A stretch of 64,000 bases of DNA from PALSA-612 sp963711315. GTDB lineage: Bacteria > Actinomycetota > Thermoleophilia > Gaiellales > Gaiellaceae. The notes below the pieces were generated by a model that saw nothing but the letters and a program-made list of their open reading frames with translations, was not told where the DNA came from and did no database searches. Location of the stretch: assembly GCA_963711315.1 (NCBI GenBank), contig CAVQDQ010000002.1, positions 620,001-684,000 of the forward strand, written 5' to 3'. Position 1 is the stretch's first letter, and each line of letters begins with the position of its first letter. Positions 52,462-60,326 of the stretch are shown one piece after another. The translations under genes were made by a program, and so were the position numbers.

Positions 52462-52701
52462 ATGCGGCGCGTCAACGGGTGGCTGATGATCTTCTGGATC
52501 GCAATGATCCCGGTGTCGTACGCGCTCGGCTGGTTGAACAGCGTCGCCTACGTCTCCGCCCTCTCCCTCTGGGCTCTCGTCTCGGGCCACTGGGCAGCCT
52601 GGCAGGCGGCGCGGGTCGAAGTGAAGCAGGAGGCGGAGGCGGAGAAGCGGAACGGCGAGTCACCCGTCGGGCACAAGATCGTCGCTGTCGCTGAGGATTG
52701 A
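52462..52701 (+). CDS. small membrane protein
   Basis: 79 residues from ATG 52462 (MRRVNGWLMIFWIAMIPVSY), with two hydrophobic helices (about residues 7-24 and 29-47) and a charged C-terminal tail (VEVKQEAEAEKRNGE). The ribosome-binding site is weak (CAGGGAGATGCGGTC). No family recognised. It is the only gene in the 0.55-kb unit between att-like copies 3 and 4. Confidence 0.5.
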   Translation: MRRVNGWLMIFWIAMIPVSYALGWLNSVAYVSALSLWALVSGHWAAWQAARVEVKQEAEAEKRNGESPVGHKIVAVAED

Positions 52702-52762
52702 GCTCAAACGGAGGGTCACTAGCGCTCGGTGGAGCCGCGTCTTGTCGAGAAAGCGGTGGTAA

Positions 52763-52808
52763 CTGGGGGGCTAGAGGTCGGCAGTTCGAATCTGCCCGCC
52801 GCCCCGAC
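52763..52808 (+). repeat. tRNA-Pro 3' fragment, att-like copy 4
   Basis: The same fragment with the GGCAG/CTGCC T-stem of copy 3, one changed anticodon-stem base (GCTAG), and a 3-bp insertion before the acceptor strand. No downstream hairpin is evident. Confidence 0.8.
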
Positions 52809-53082
52809 CGACCACTTGCTTGCCGAGCCGAATGAGCCGGGAACGCATCCGCCGCTGCGGTCTCGAACCTCTCGGGGACAGCTCGTGCAACCGCACTGAC
52901 GCTCGTTTCGGTGCTGCCACCCGGGCAGCATGTTCGAACCGTCAGACGTAGCTCGTGAGGAGCGTTGGCTGGAGCGGCATCGCAGTGGGACAACCTTACG
53001 TCATTCCTGTGATGGCGGGCGGGGTCGAATCTGCCCGTTCCGACTTACATTACGCCGGGCCGTTTCCTGGAATGATGCCGAG
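52809..53082. other. intergenic stretch with a decayed tRNA fragment
   Basis: About 270 bases without a supported gene, between the fourth tRNA fragment and the GH99-like gene. It includes the degenerate copy near 53023. Confidence 0.4.
53023..53046 (+). repeat. possible fifth, degenerate tRNA-Pro fragment
   Basis: GGGTCGAATCTGCCCGTTCC followed by GACTT retains the T-loop, the CTGCC 3' strand and the acceptor end with one change. The 5' part is lost. If real, it marks the outer edge of the stacked islands. Confidence 0.45.
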
Positions 53083-54105
53083 GTGCGGCTAGTCGTCGTT
53101 CTCTTCGCCATGTTGCTGCTCGCACCGGCCGGGGCGCGGGCGGCGGGCGAGACGTCGATCTTCTACTACCCCTGGTGGGGCACGCCGCAGAAGGACGGGA
53201 AGTACATGCACTGGAACAAAGGCGGGCATCTGCCGCCGGACGACCTCGCCAGCACGTTCTACCCGGCCCGCGGGGCGTACTCGAGTCGCGACTGGAACGT
53301 GCTTTCCAGGCAAATGTCCGAGATCGCCGGCACGGGCGTCGACGAGGTCATCAGCTCGTGGTGGGGGCTGGGCTCACCGGAGGCCGACCGGCTACCGACG
53401 GTGATGCGCGCTGCCTGGAAGCACGGGCTCGACGTCGCCGTCCAGCTGGAGCCGTACGAGAAGTGGCAGCGAACTCCCGCGATCGTCGAGGATGACCTCG
53501 AGTATCTGCGCGGGCTCGGCATCGGCCGCGTGTACGTCTACTACCCGTTCGACGGTCTGATCGCCGATGCGGAGTGGCTGGAGCTCTCGGCCCAGTTCCC
53601 CTCGATCGAGCTGTACGCGCAGACGGACGATGCAGCGCGCGCCGCCGAGGCGGGCTTCGACGGCGTTTACACGTATGACGTGTATGCCGTACGCGGTAGC
53701 GCGTTCGCAGCCTTTTGTGCGCGAGCGCGACGGGCCGGTATCGCCTGTGCTCCGTCGGTCGGGCCCGGCTACAACGCGAGCCGCGCGACCCCGGACTACC
53801 GCGTGCGCAGTCGCCGCGCAGGCGCGACGTACGACGGCATGTGGCGAGCGGCGATCGCCGCCGTCGCCGACCGCATCACGATCACGAGCTACAACGAGTG
53901 GCACGAGGGCACGCAGATCGAGCCCGCCCGGCGGCGCGGAGCCACGATCTACGGGGCGTACGCGAGCTATGAGGGGGCGTACGGCCTCACGGGCAAGGCA
54001 GCCGAGCGCGCGTACCTCGTCCGCACGGCGTACTGGACGGATACGTACCGCGTAGCGGCTGCCGTCGAGCGTGTGCTCGAGCGCGCTACCAGCTTTCTCA
54101 GCTGA
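53083..54105 (+). CDS. secreted GH99-like (glycosyl hydrolase 71/99 type) protein
   Basis: About 340 residues from GTG 53083: a signal peptide (VRLVVVLFAMLLLAPAGARA), then a TIM-barrel-like enzyme. Diagnostic segments are TSIFYYPWWGTPQKDGKYMHW, LSRQMSEIAGTGVDEVISSWWG, VAVQLEPYEKW, FDGVYTYDVYAVRG, and the C-terminal ITITSYNEWHEGTQIEPA, whose NEWHEG-type Glu is the hallmark of GH99-like endo-mannosidases. It probably acts on extracellular polysaccharide. It lies just outside the tRNA-derived repeats and overlaps the convergent amidohydrolase by 8 bp. Confidence 0.8.
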   Translation: MRLVVVLFAMLLLAPAGARAAGETSIFYYPWWGTPQKDGKYMHWNKGGHLPPDDLASTFYPARGAYSSRDWNVLSRQMSEIAGTGVDEVISSWWGLGSPEADRLPTVMRAAWKHGLDVAVQLEPYEKWQRTPAIVEDDLEYLRGLGIGRVYVYYPFDGLIADAEWLELSAQFPSIELYAQTDDAARAAEAGFDGVYTYDVYAVRGSAFAAFCARARRAGIACAPSVGPGYNASRATPDYRVRSRRAGATYDGMWRAAIAAVADRITITSYNEWHEGTQIEPARRRGATIYGAYASYEGAYGLTGKAAERAYLVRTAYWTDTYRVAAAVERVLERATSFLS

Positions 54106-55108
54106 TCACGACATCGGCGGAGCACCCCGCCACTAGGGCAGCCTCGACGTCTTCCCGTGCGACGCCGCGCAGCGAGCCATGGTCGAGGTCGACGTCGATC
54201 GAAGGCCAACCGTCGAGGCCGAGCGCGTGCGCCCCGCCCGCGGCACCGACGGCGAGCAGCTCGTCCGGGCCGAGAGCCTCGCGACTGGTCGTTTCGCGGC
54301 GTGCGATGCCGGAGAGCTCCCGCAGCTCCTCCAGCGGGTCGATGCGCACGTTCGAGTCGGAGCCGATGCAGACTGGGATCCCGCGCGCGAGGAGGCGGTT
54401 GACGGGCGCAAAGCCGTCACCGAGGTCAGCTTCGGTCGTCGGACAAACGCAGACGCGTGACCCGGCCTCGGCGATCAAGTCGAGCTCGCGATCGTCGGCG
54501 TGCGTCGCATGGACGACCGTCGTCCGCGTGCCAAGGCAACCCGTCTGCGCGAGCAGTTCCAGCGGGCGCAGTCCATGCTCGGCGAGGCACTCCTCGATCT
54601 CTCGCGGCTGCTCGCACGCGTGCGCGTGGAGCGGAAGTGGGGTGGAGGCGGCGTAGCGCCCGATCTCTTCGAGCCAGTCGCGCGGGCACGCGCGGACGGA
54701 GTGCGGCGCCAGCCCCATGCGAAGCCCCGCTGCGGCCAAGCGCTCGACGTCGGCGAGGTAGGCAGCCGGCGACTCCTGGCGAAAGCGCGGAAGGCCTCCG
54801 CGACCGTACGCCGCGTAGAGCAGCACGAATTCGATACCCGCGGCCCGTGCCGCATCGGCCGCGGCCAGGGCTTCGTCGTAACCGAGGTAATGGAACTCGC
54901 CCACCGCCGTATAGCCGGCAGCAAGCTGCTCGCGATACACGTGCTCGTACTGCGCGCGGATGCCTGCCGGAGTCTGACGTCCGGCCTCGGCGAGCATCGT
55001 GTCGCGCCAGGCCCAGAAGTCCCCTCCCGACGCGCGACCGCGCAGCATGCGCTGAAAGCCATGGGAGTGGGCGTTGACGAAGCCCGGCAACGTCAGCGTT
55101 CGCGCCAT
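54098..55108 (-). CDS. amidohydrolase of the formimidoylglutamate deiminase (HutF) type
   Basis: 336 residues from 55108 (MARTLTLPGFVNAHSHGFQRMLRG). The amidohydrolase metal site is complete: HSHGFQR at the start, HAHACEQ for the third His, HATHADDRE for the fourth, and CIGSDSNVRIDPLEELREL with the catalytic Asp. SDSNxRIDP and the GFQR start match HutF, which removes the imine nitrogen of N-formimino-L-glutamate in histidine breakdown. The N-terminal beta sandwich of full HutF is shortened. No other hut gene is in the window, so the specificity is provisional. Confidence 0.75.
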   Translation of the reverse strand: MARTLTLPGFVNAHSHGFQRMLRGRASGGDFWAWRDTMLAEAGRQTPAGIRAQYEHVYREQLAAGYTAVGEFHYLGYDEALAAADAARAAGIEFVLLYAAYGRGGLPRFRQESPAAYLADVERLAAAGLRMGLAPHSVRACPRDWLEEIGRYAASTPLPLHAHACEQPREIEECLAEHGLRPLELLAQTGCLGTRTTVVHATHADDRELDLIAEAGSRVCVCPTTEADLGDGFAPVNRLLARGIPVCIGSDSNVRIDPLEELRELSGIARRETTSREALGPDELLAVGAAGGAHALGLDGWPSIDVDLDHGSLRGVAREDVEAALVAGCSADVVIS

Positions 55109-55171
55109 TGAGCTGATTCTCGCCGCTTTCCCGATGTGGGCCAAGGCGCGGGTCGCACTATCCTTGTCCAG

Positions 55172-55726
55172 ATGGGAGCCCGCGCAGTCCCCGCGCCCAT
55201 TGCCCAGCTGCCCAATGCGCTGACGATCGCGCGCTTCGCGCTGGTGCCGGTGTTTGTCGTGATGCTGGCCAGAGGGGACGATGGCCACAGCTGGCCCGCG
55301 GCAATCGTCTTCGCCGCAGCGGCGATCACCGATCAGGTGGACGGCTGGCTGGCCAGGAGGCTCCGCGTCGAATCGCAGTTCGGAAAGTACGCCGACCCGC
55401 TCGCGGACCGGCTGATGATCGACGTCGCCGTGATCATGCTCTTCCTCGAGGACCGGCTGCCGTGGGCCGCGCTCGTCATCATCGTCGGGCGAGATCTGCT
55501 GCTCGTGCTCGGCACACGGTTCGTGCTCCCGCGCGGCTACGAGTTCTCCGTCAGTTTCCTCGGGAAGCTCGCCACATGGGTGCTGTACGCGGGCATCGCG
55601 CTGGTCATCGCCACGCCGGCCGGCACCGACTGGCCCCTCGTGATCTTCTGGATCGGCGCCGTTCTCGCGGTTGCGGCCGCGGTGTCGTACGCGGCGGCTG
55701 TTTGGAAGACGGTGAGGCGGCCATGA
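55172..55726 (+). CDS. pgsA: CDP-alcohol phosphatidyltransferase (PgsA-like)
   Basis: 184 residues, several membrane helices. The complete CDP-alcohol phosphotransferase motif D-x2-DG-x2-AR-x8-G-x3-D-x3-D is present as DQVDGWLARR...FGKYADPLAD. The start IAQLPNALTIARFALVPVFV is typical of PgsA, which makes phosphatidylglycerol phosphate from CDP-diacylglycerol. Other members make PI phosphate or cardiolipin, so the acceptor alcohol is inferred. ATG 55172. Its stop overlaps the ATG of the nucleotidyltransferase gene. Confidence 0.85.
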   Translation: MGARAVPAPIAQLPNALTIARFALVPVFVVMLARGDDGHSWPAAIVFAAAAITDQVDGWLARRLRVESQFGKYADPLADRLMIDVAVIMLFLEDRLPWAALVIIVGRDLLLVLGTRFVLPRGYEFSVSFLGKLATWVLYAGIALVIATPAGTDWPLVIFWIGAVLAVAAAVSYAAAVWKTVRRP

Positions 55727-58236
55727 GAGCCATTGTCATGGCGGGGGGCGAGGGCACCCGGCTGCGCCCACTGACCTCGAATCAGCCAAAGCCGATGGTG
55801 CCCATCGTCGGGAAACCGTGCATGGAGCACATTGTCGACCTGCTGTGCGAGCACGGGCTGACGGATATCACGGTCACGCTGGCCTTCCTGCCGCAGGCGA
55901 TCGAGTCGTACTTCGGCGACGGGGAAGCCCTCGGGGCCTCGATCGACTACTCGCTCGAGGCGACGCCGATGGGGACGGCGGGCTCCGTGCGGCTGGCGGC
56001 GCGGCGACTCGAAGAGCCGTTCGTCGTCATCTCGGGCGACGCGCTCACGGACTTCGACCTGACGGCGCTGGTGCGGTTCCATACCGAGCGCGAAGCTGCC
56101 GTGACGATCGCCCTCAAGGCAGTCGACAACCCGCTCGACTTCGGCATCGTCGTCACGGGAGAGGACGGGCGCATCGAGCGCTTCCTGGAGAAGCCCACGT
56201 GGGGCCAGGTGTTCTCGGACACGATCAACACCGGCATCTACGTCCTCGATCCCTCCGTGCTTCGTCACGTTCCCGACGACCACCCGTTCGACTTCTCGAA
56301 GGAGCTCTTCCCGCGTCTGCTCGAGCTCGGACGGCCGATGTACGGCCACGTGTGCGAGGGCTACTGGCAGGACATCGGGAATCTCGAGCAATATCGCCAA
56401 GCCAACTTCGACGCCCTCGACAAGCAGATCGCCCTCGACATCCCGGGCATCCGGCTGCGCGGGAACATCTGGATCGGCGAGGGTGTCGAGATCGACGACC
56501 TCGCGGGTGTCGAAGGGCCGGCGTTCGTGGGCAACTACTGCGCTGTCTCGCCCGAAGCGACGATCGGCGCCTACTCCGTGCTTGGCGCGAACGTGCGGCT
56601 CCGTGAGCGCGCCCGCGTCGTGAGGTCGGTGATCGACCAGTCGACGTTCATCGGGCGAAGTGCGAGCGTCGAGGGCGCAATCGTCGGCAAGTCGTGCGAC
56701 CTGCGCTCGCATGTCCACGTCCATGACGGCGCCGCTCTCGGCGACGGTGTCACGCTCGGGGCGCAGACGGTCGTGATGCCCGGCGTCCGCATCTTTCCCC
56801 ACAAGGACGTGGAGTCGGGGGCGATCGTCTACGAGAGCCTCGTCTGGGAGGGCGGTGGTACGACGCACCTGTTCGGCCGCGAAGGCGTCTCCGGGGTCGT
56901 CAACGTCGATCTGACGCCCGAAGCAGCGGTTCGGCTTGCTGCGGCCCTGGGAACCACTCTCCAGCGTGGCGCTCGTGTCGTCGCCAGCCGGGACGCGACG
57001 CCGGCCTGCCGCATGATCAAGCGGGCGATGGTCTCCGGCCTCACGTCGACCGGCATCAGCATCGCCGACCTCCGCGTGCTCCCTGCGCCCGTCAATCGCC
57101 ATCTCATCCGCACACAGGGCTACGCGGCGGGCTTCCACGTCGGGCTGAGCGCCGCCGATCCCGAGCAGCTCGAGATCCGGTTCTTCGGGCACACCGGGAC
57201 ACAGCTCACGCCGCAGCTCGAGAAGGAGGTCGAGAAGCACTACACACGTTACGAGCTGCGGCGGGCCGCACCCGACCGGATAGGCAAGATCGGCTACCCG
57301 GTTCGCGTGCGCGAGAGTTATGCGGGCGACCTGCTCGCCACGCTGGATGCGGCTGCGTTCATCGACCGCCGATTCCGCATCGTCGTCGACTACGGCCAGT
57401 CGGCGGCATCGTTCGTCCTGCCGCTCGTTCTCGGCCCGCTCCAGGTTGCGGCTGTCTCGGCCCATGAGTTCGCCGAGCTCGACACTCCCGGGCTGAGCAC
57501 CGACGAGTCGATCGCCCAGACGAAGCGCCTGGTCGAAGCGGTTGGCGCCGACCTGGGGGCGGTATTCGACTTCGCCGGAGAGCGCCTCTTCCTCGTGGCG
57601 GAGAACGGAGAGGAAGTGCCGTCGAGGCAGGCGCTCCTCCTCTTCTTGCGCCTGCTTCGGGAGACGGAGGCGAAGGGCAGCGTCGCGTTTCCTGTCACCG
57701 TGACGAGCCACGCCGACCGGCTGGCGACAGAAGCAGGTCTCGACGTCGTACGCACGACGACGTCACCGGCCGAGCTCATGCAGGTGGCAAGCCAGGGCGG
57801 CATGGTGTTTGCGGCGGGCGGTGACGGCGCATACGTCATACCGAGCTTTCAGCCGTCCTTCGATGCGATGGCGGCCCTGTGCAAGCTGCTCGAGCTGCTG
57901 GCACCCGTCTCTGCCACGGTCTCGGAGCTGGTGGCAGAGCTGCCCCAGGTGAGGATCGTCGATCACACGGTGCCGTGCTCGTGGGCGCTCAAGGGGCTGG
58001 TCATGCGAGTCCTCACCGAGCGGCTCGCAGGTCGTGAAGTCGATCTTCGGGACGGGATCAAGGTCTTCGACAACGGCGCCTGGGGCATCGTGAGGCCTGA
58101 TCCAGTGGAGCCGCTGGTGCATGTGACAATCGAGACGACAGCCGCCGACGGCTCCCCGAGCGACCTCGAGCAGGAGCTTCTGTCCCTTGTGAGCGAAGCG
58201 CTGGCCGAGCAGAGCGGAGAGCCAATCTCAAGTTGA
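55723..58236 (+). CDS. mannose-1-phosphate guanylyltransferase fused to phosphomannomutase-like domain
   Basis: 837 residues. Residues 1-230 are a nucleotidyltransferase (MRAIVMAGGEGTRLRPLTSN, VISGDALTDFDL, FLEKPTWGQVFSDTINTGIYV). Residues about 245-365 are a left-handed beta-helix with hexapeptide repeats (IWIGEGVEIDD, IGAYSVLGANVRL). The rest aligns with the alpha-D-phosphohexomutase fold. In the mutase part the expected TASHNP loop reads VGLSAADPEQ, and the metal motif DGDxDR reads DFAGER, so mutase activity is doubtful. Such fusions are typical of actinobacteria and cyanobacteria. It probably makes GDP-mannose or a related sugar nucleotide for glycolipids; the pgsA neighbour fits mannosylated phospholipids. 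Confidence 0.82.
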   Translation: MRAIVMAGGEGTRLRPLTSNQPKPMVPIVGKPCMEHIVDLLCEHGLTDITVTLAFLPQAIESYFGDGEALGASIDYSLEATPMGTAGSVRLAARRLEEPFVVISGDALTDFDLTALVRFHTEREAAVTIALKAVDNPLDFGIVVTGEDGRIERFLEKPTWGQVFSDTINTGIYVLDPSVLRHVPDDHPFDFSKELFPRLLELGRPMYGHVCEGYWQDIGNLEQYRQANFDALDKQIALDIPGIRLRGNIWIGEGVEIDDLAGVEGPAFVGNYCAVSPEATIGAYSVLGANVRLRERARVVRSVIDQSTFIGRSASVEGAIVGKSCDLRSHVHVHDGAALGDGVTLGAQTVVMPGVRIFPHKDVESGAIVYESLVWEGGGTTHLFGREGVSGVVNVDLTPEAAVRLAAALGTTLQRGARVVASRDATPACRMIKRAMVSGLTSTGISIADLRVLPAPVNRHLIRTQGYAAGFHVGLSAADPEQLEIRFFGHTGTQLTPQLEKEVEKHYTRYELRRAAPDRIGKIGYPVRVRESYAGDLLATLDAAAFIDRRFRIVVDYGQSAASFVLPLVLGPLQVAAVSAHEFAELDTPGLSTDESIAQTKRLVEAVGADLGAVFDFAGERLFLVAENGEEVPSRQALLLFLRLLRETEAKGSVAFPVTVTSHADRLATEAGLDVVRTTTSPAELMQVASQGGMVFAAGGDGAYVIPSFQPSFDAMAALCKLLELLAPVSATVSELVAELPQVRIVDHTVPCSWALKGLVMRVLTERLAGREVDLRDGIKVFDNGAWGIVRPDPVEPLVHVTIETTAADGSPSDLEQELLSLVSEALAEQSGEPISS

Positions 58237-58305
58237 GGTTGACCCTTGGGGAGGCCGCGTGCTTCAATACAGCGGTCTTTCTGAGCCTTCGAACGAAAGG
58301 TCTGC

Positions 58306-58563
58306 GTGGAAGCGTTCCCGGATCTCACGACGCTGTCGGATACCGACTTGAAGGAAATGATCTCCGACCTCGAGGCTGAGGAGAACGAGATCTCGTACAA
58401 GCGCCGTCTGCTACACGGCAAGATCGACATCCTCCATGCCGAGCTAGTGGCCCGGCTGAAGAACAAGGGGGAGGGGGAGCTGGCGCAGTTCGACGTCGAC
58501 CGGTTGAGCGAGATCCTCTCCGGCAAAGCGGCCCCGGGTGGGGCTCCGCCGCCTGCGGCGTAG
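58306..58563 (+). CDS. RsiG-like c-di-GMP-binding anti-sigma factor homologue (single motif)
   Basis: An 85-residue helical protein from GTG 58306, with GAAAGG upstream. Two helices (LSDTDLKEMISDLEAEENEIS, then YKRRLLHGKIDILHAELVAR) form an antiparallel coiled coil. Residues E26, S30, R33, H37 and D41 fall exactly on the E-x3-S-x2-R-x3-Q-x3-D spacing known for c-di-GMP binding in Streptomyces RsiG, with His for Gln. RsiG has two copies; single-motif homologues that dimerise are known from Rubrobacter. It would hold a WhiG-like sigma factor when c-di-GMP is high. No whiG is in the window. The match is by eye. Confidence 0.65.
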   Translation: MEAFPDLTTLSDTDLKEMISDLEAEENEISYKRRLLHGKIDILHAELVARLKNKGEGELAQFDVDRLSEILSGKAAPGGAPPPAA

Positions 58564-58598
58564 CCCGCCGCCCGGCGGGACGACGCGCGCAATCTCCA

Positions 58599-59051
58599 AT
58601 GAGTCACGTCTACTGCTCAGAGTGCGGCTTCCAGAACCCCGAAGTGGCGAATTACTGCGCCCGCTGCGGCTCGCTGCTCCGCGAAGAGGAAGGCGACGAG
58701 ACGACGCAGTCCTATGCGCTCGAGGAGGAGGCCGATCTCGATGAGGCCCGCAACGTGGAGGGGCCGACGCTCGTCATCCGCTCCGGCGGCGGACGGGCCG
58801 GCGAGCACTTCCCGCTGGAGCAGGAGCGGACGAGTATCGGCCGCTCGCCGGACTGCGACATCTTTCTCGACGACGTCACCGTGTCCAGGCGACACGCCGT
58901 CGCGTTCCGACAGGGCGAGACGTTCGTGATCGAGGACCAGGGAAGCCTCAACGGCACATTCCTCAACCGCCGCCGCATCGAGTCGGCGGAGCTTTCCGAC
59001 GACGACGAGCTGCAGATCGGCAAGTACCGGCTCGTGTTCTTCGCCCGATGA
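58599..59051 (+). CDS. zinc-ribbon plus FHA domain protein (GarA-like)
   Basis: 150 residues. The N-terminus is a four-Cys zinc ribbon (YCSECGFQNPEVANYCARCGSLL). A linker with an ETT sequence in GDETTQSYALEEE recalls the phosphorylation motif of mycobacterial GarA. The C-terminal FHA domain (residues about 55-148) has ERTSIGRSPDCDIFLDDVTVSRRHA and EDQGSLNGTFLN, the phosphothreonine-binding residues. GarA switches glutamate metabolism when phosphorylated by Ser/Thr kinases. Adjacency to a MerR gene mirrors Rv1827-Rv1828. ATG 58599; the stop overlaps the next ATG. Confidence 0.83.
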   Translation: MSHVYCSECGFQNPEVANYCARCGSLLREEEGDETTQSYALEEEADLDEARNVEGPTLVIRSGGGRAGEHFPLEQERTSIGRSPDCDIFLDDVTVSRRHAVAFRQGETFVIEDQGSLNGTFLNRRRIESAELSDDDELQIGKYRLVFFAR

Positions 59052-59752
59052 CGACGACCGTACGACCCACGAGCCGAACACGGCCGGCCCGCAAGCTGGA
59101 GACGATCGGCGCCGTGTGCGCAAAGCTGAGCGACGAGTTCCCGGACATCTCGATCTCGAAGATCCGGTACCTCGAGGATCAGGGACTGCTTTCACCGCGG
59201 CGCACGCCCGGCGGCTATCGGCTCTTCAGCGAGGAGGACATCGAGCGGCTGCAGGCGATCCTCAGGCTCCAGCGGGACGAGTTTCTGCCGCTACGGGTGA
59301 TCCGCCAGGAGCTCGCGACGCGGCTCCCTCCGAGCCGTCGCGGCAAAGCGCCGGCAGACCTGGGCGAGCACGACGCGGAGGTCGACCTCCACGAGTTGTG
59401 CGAGCGCGCACACATCACCCGAGAGCTCGCGCGTGACCTCGAGGAGTACGGGCTACTGACTCCGTCGCTTCGTGGCGGCGAAGCCTTCTACACCGATGCC
59501 GACGTCGACATTGCGCTGGCATGCGGCCGGCTGGCCGCGTCGGGAATGACCGCGCGACACTTGCGAACGTTCCGTACGACGGCCGATCGAGCGGCGGGCC
59601 TGCTCGACCAGGTCGCCGCCCCCGCGCTCCGCTCGCGCAGTCCCGAGCGGCATCGAGAAGGGCTGGAGGATCTGCGAGCCCTCGGCGTGGCTGCCCAGGA
59701 GCTCACCCAGCTGTTGCTCTGGAGAGCCGTCCGCAAGATCGCGGCCGGGTAG
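59048..59752 (+). CDS. MerR family transcriptional regulator (FtsR-like)
   Basis: 234 residues. The winged HTH (residues 18-90) has TIGAVCAKLSDEFPDISISKIRYLEDQGLLSPRRTPGGYRLFSEEDIERL, the MerR pattern without metal cysteines. A second half, from VDLHELCERAHITRELARDLEEYGLLTP, is a degenerate second HTH-like segment typical of the Rv1828/FtsR group. FtsR of Corynebacterium activates ftsZ. The ATG overlaps the FHA stop (ATGA), and the pair is conserved in actinobacteria. Target genes here are unknown. Confidence 0.82.
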   Translation: MTTTVRPTSRTRPARKLETIGAVCAKLSDEFPDISISKIRYLEDQGLLSPRRTPGGYRLFSEEDIERLQAILRLQRDEFLPLRVIRQELATRLPPSRRGKAPADLGEHDAEVDLHELCERAHITRELARDLEEYGLLTPSLRGGEAFYTDADVDIALACGRLAASGMTARHLRTFRTTADRAAGLLDQVAAPALRSRSPERHREGLEDLRALGVAAQELTQLLLWRAVRKIAAG

Positions 59753-59760
59753 GACCCGCG

Positions 59761-60282
59761 ATGGCCGTCGACCTCGAGGGAAAGATCCGCGACGTACCCG
59801 ACTTTCCGAAGCCGGGCGTCATCTTCAAGGACATCATGCCGCTGCTCGGCGACGCCGAAGCCCTGGCGGATGTTGTCGAGCGGCTGGCAGAGTGGGCGTT
59901 GCCGCGCGAGCCCGACCTCATCCTCGGCGCCGAGGCACGCGGCTACATCACGGGTGGCGCGCTCGCGTGCAAGCTCGGCTGCGGGTTCGTGCCTGCCCGC
60001 AAGCCTGGCAAGTTGCCGTGGCACACGGTGGCGGCGAAGTACGCGCTGGAGTACGGCTTCGATCAGCTGGAGGTGCACGCTGACGCCATCAAGCCGGGAC
60101 AGCGGGTGCTGGTCCACGACGACGTGCTCGCGACAGGCGGCACTGCGAAGGCCACCGCCGAGCTCGTCGAGCAGCTGGGGGGGACGGTCGTCGGGCTGCC
60201 CTTCATCATCGAGCTGACGTTCCTCGACGGGCGCAAGAAGCTGTCCGATTACGACGTCTTCTCTCTGATTCAGTACTCGTAG
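59761..60282 (+). CDS. apt: adenine phosphoribosyltransferase
   Basis: Apt, 173 residues, salvages adenine to AMP with PRPP. The start is DLEGKIRDVPDFPKPGVIFKDIMPLL. The PRPP-binding motif VLVHDDVLATGGTAKATAELV is complete, and ILGAEARGYITGGALACKLG and GFVPARKPGKLPW are typical. ATG 59761 lies 8 bp after the MerR gene. Confidence 0.94.
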   Translation: MAVDLEGKIRDVPDFPKPGVIFKDIMPLLGDAEALADVVERLAEWALPREPDLILGAEARGYITGGALACKLGCGFVPARKPGKLPWHTVAAKYALEYGFDQLEVHADAIKPGQRVLVHDDVLATGGTAKATAELVEQLGGTVVGLPFIIELTFLDGRKKLSDYDVFSLIQYS

Positions 60283-60326
60283 GAGGCATTGTCTGTCCCG
60301 TCCGGCCCGTCGTCTTAGATAGAGCG

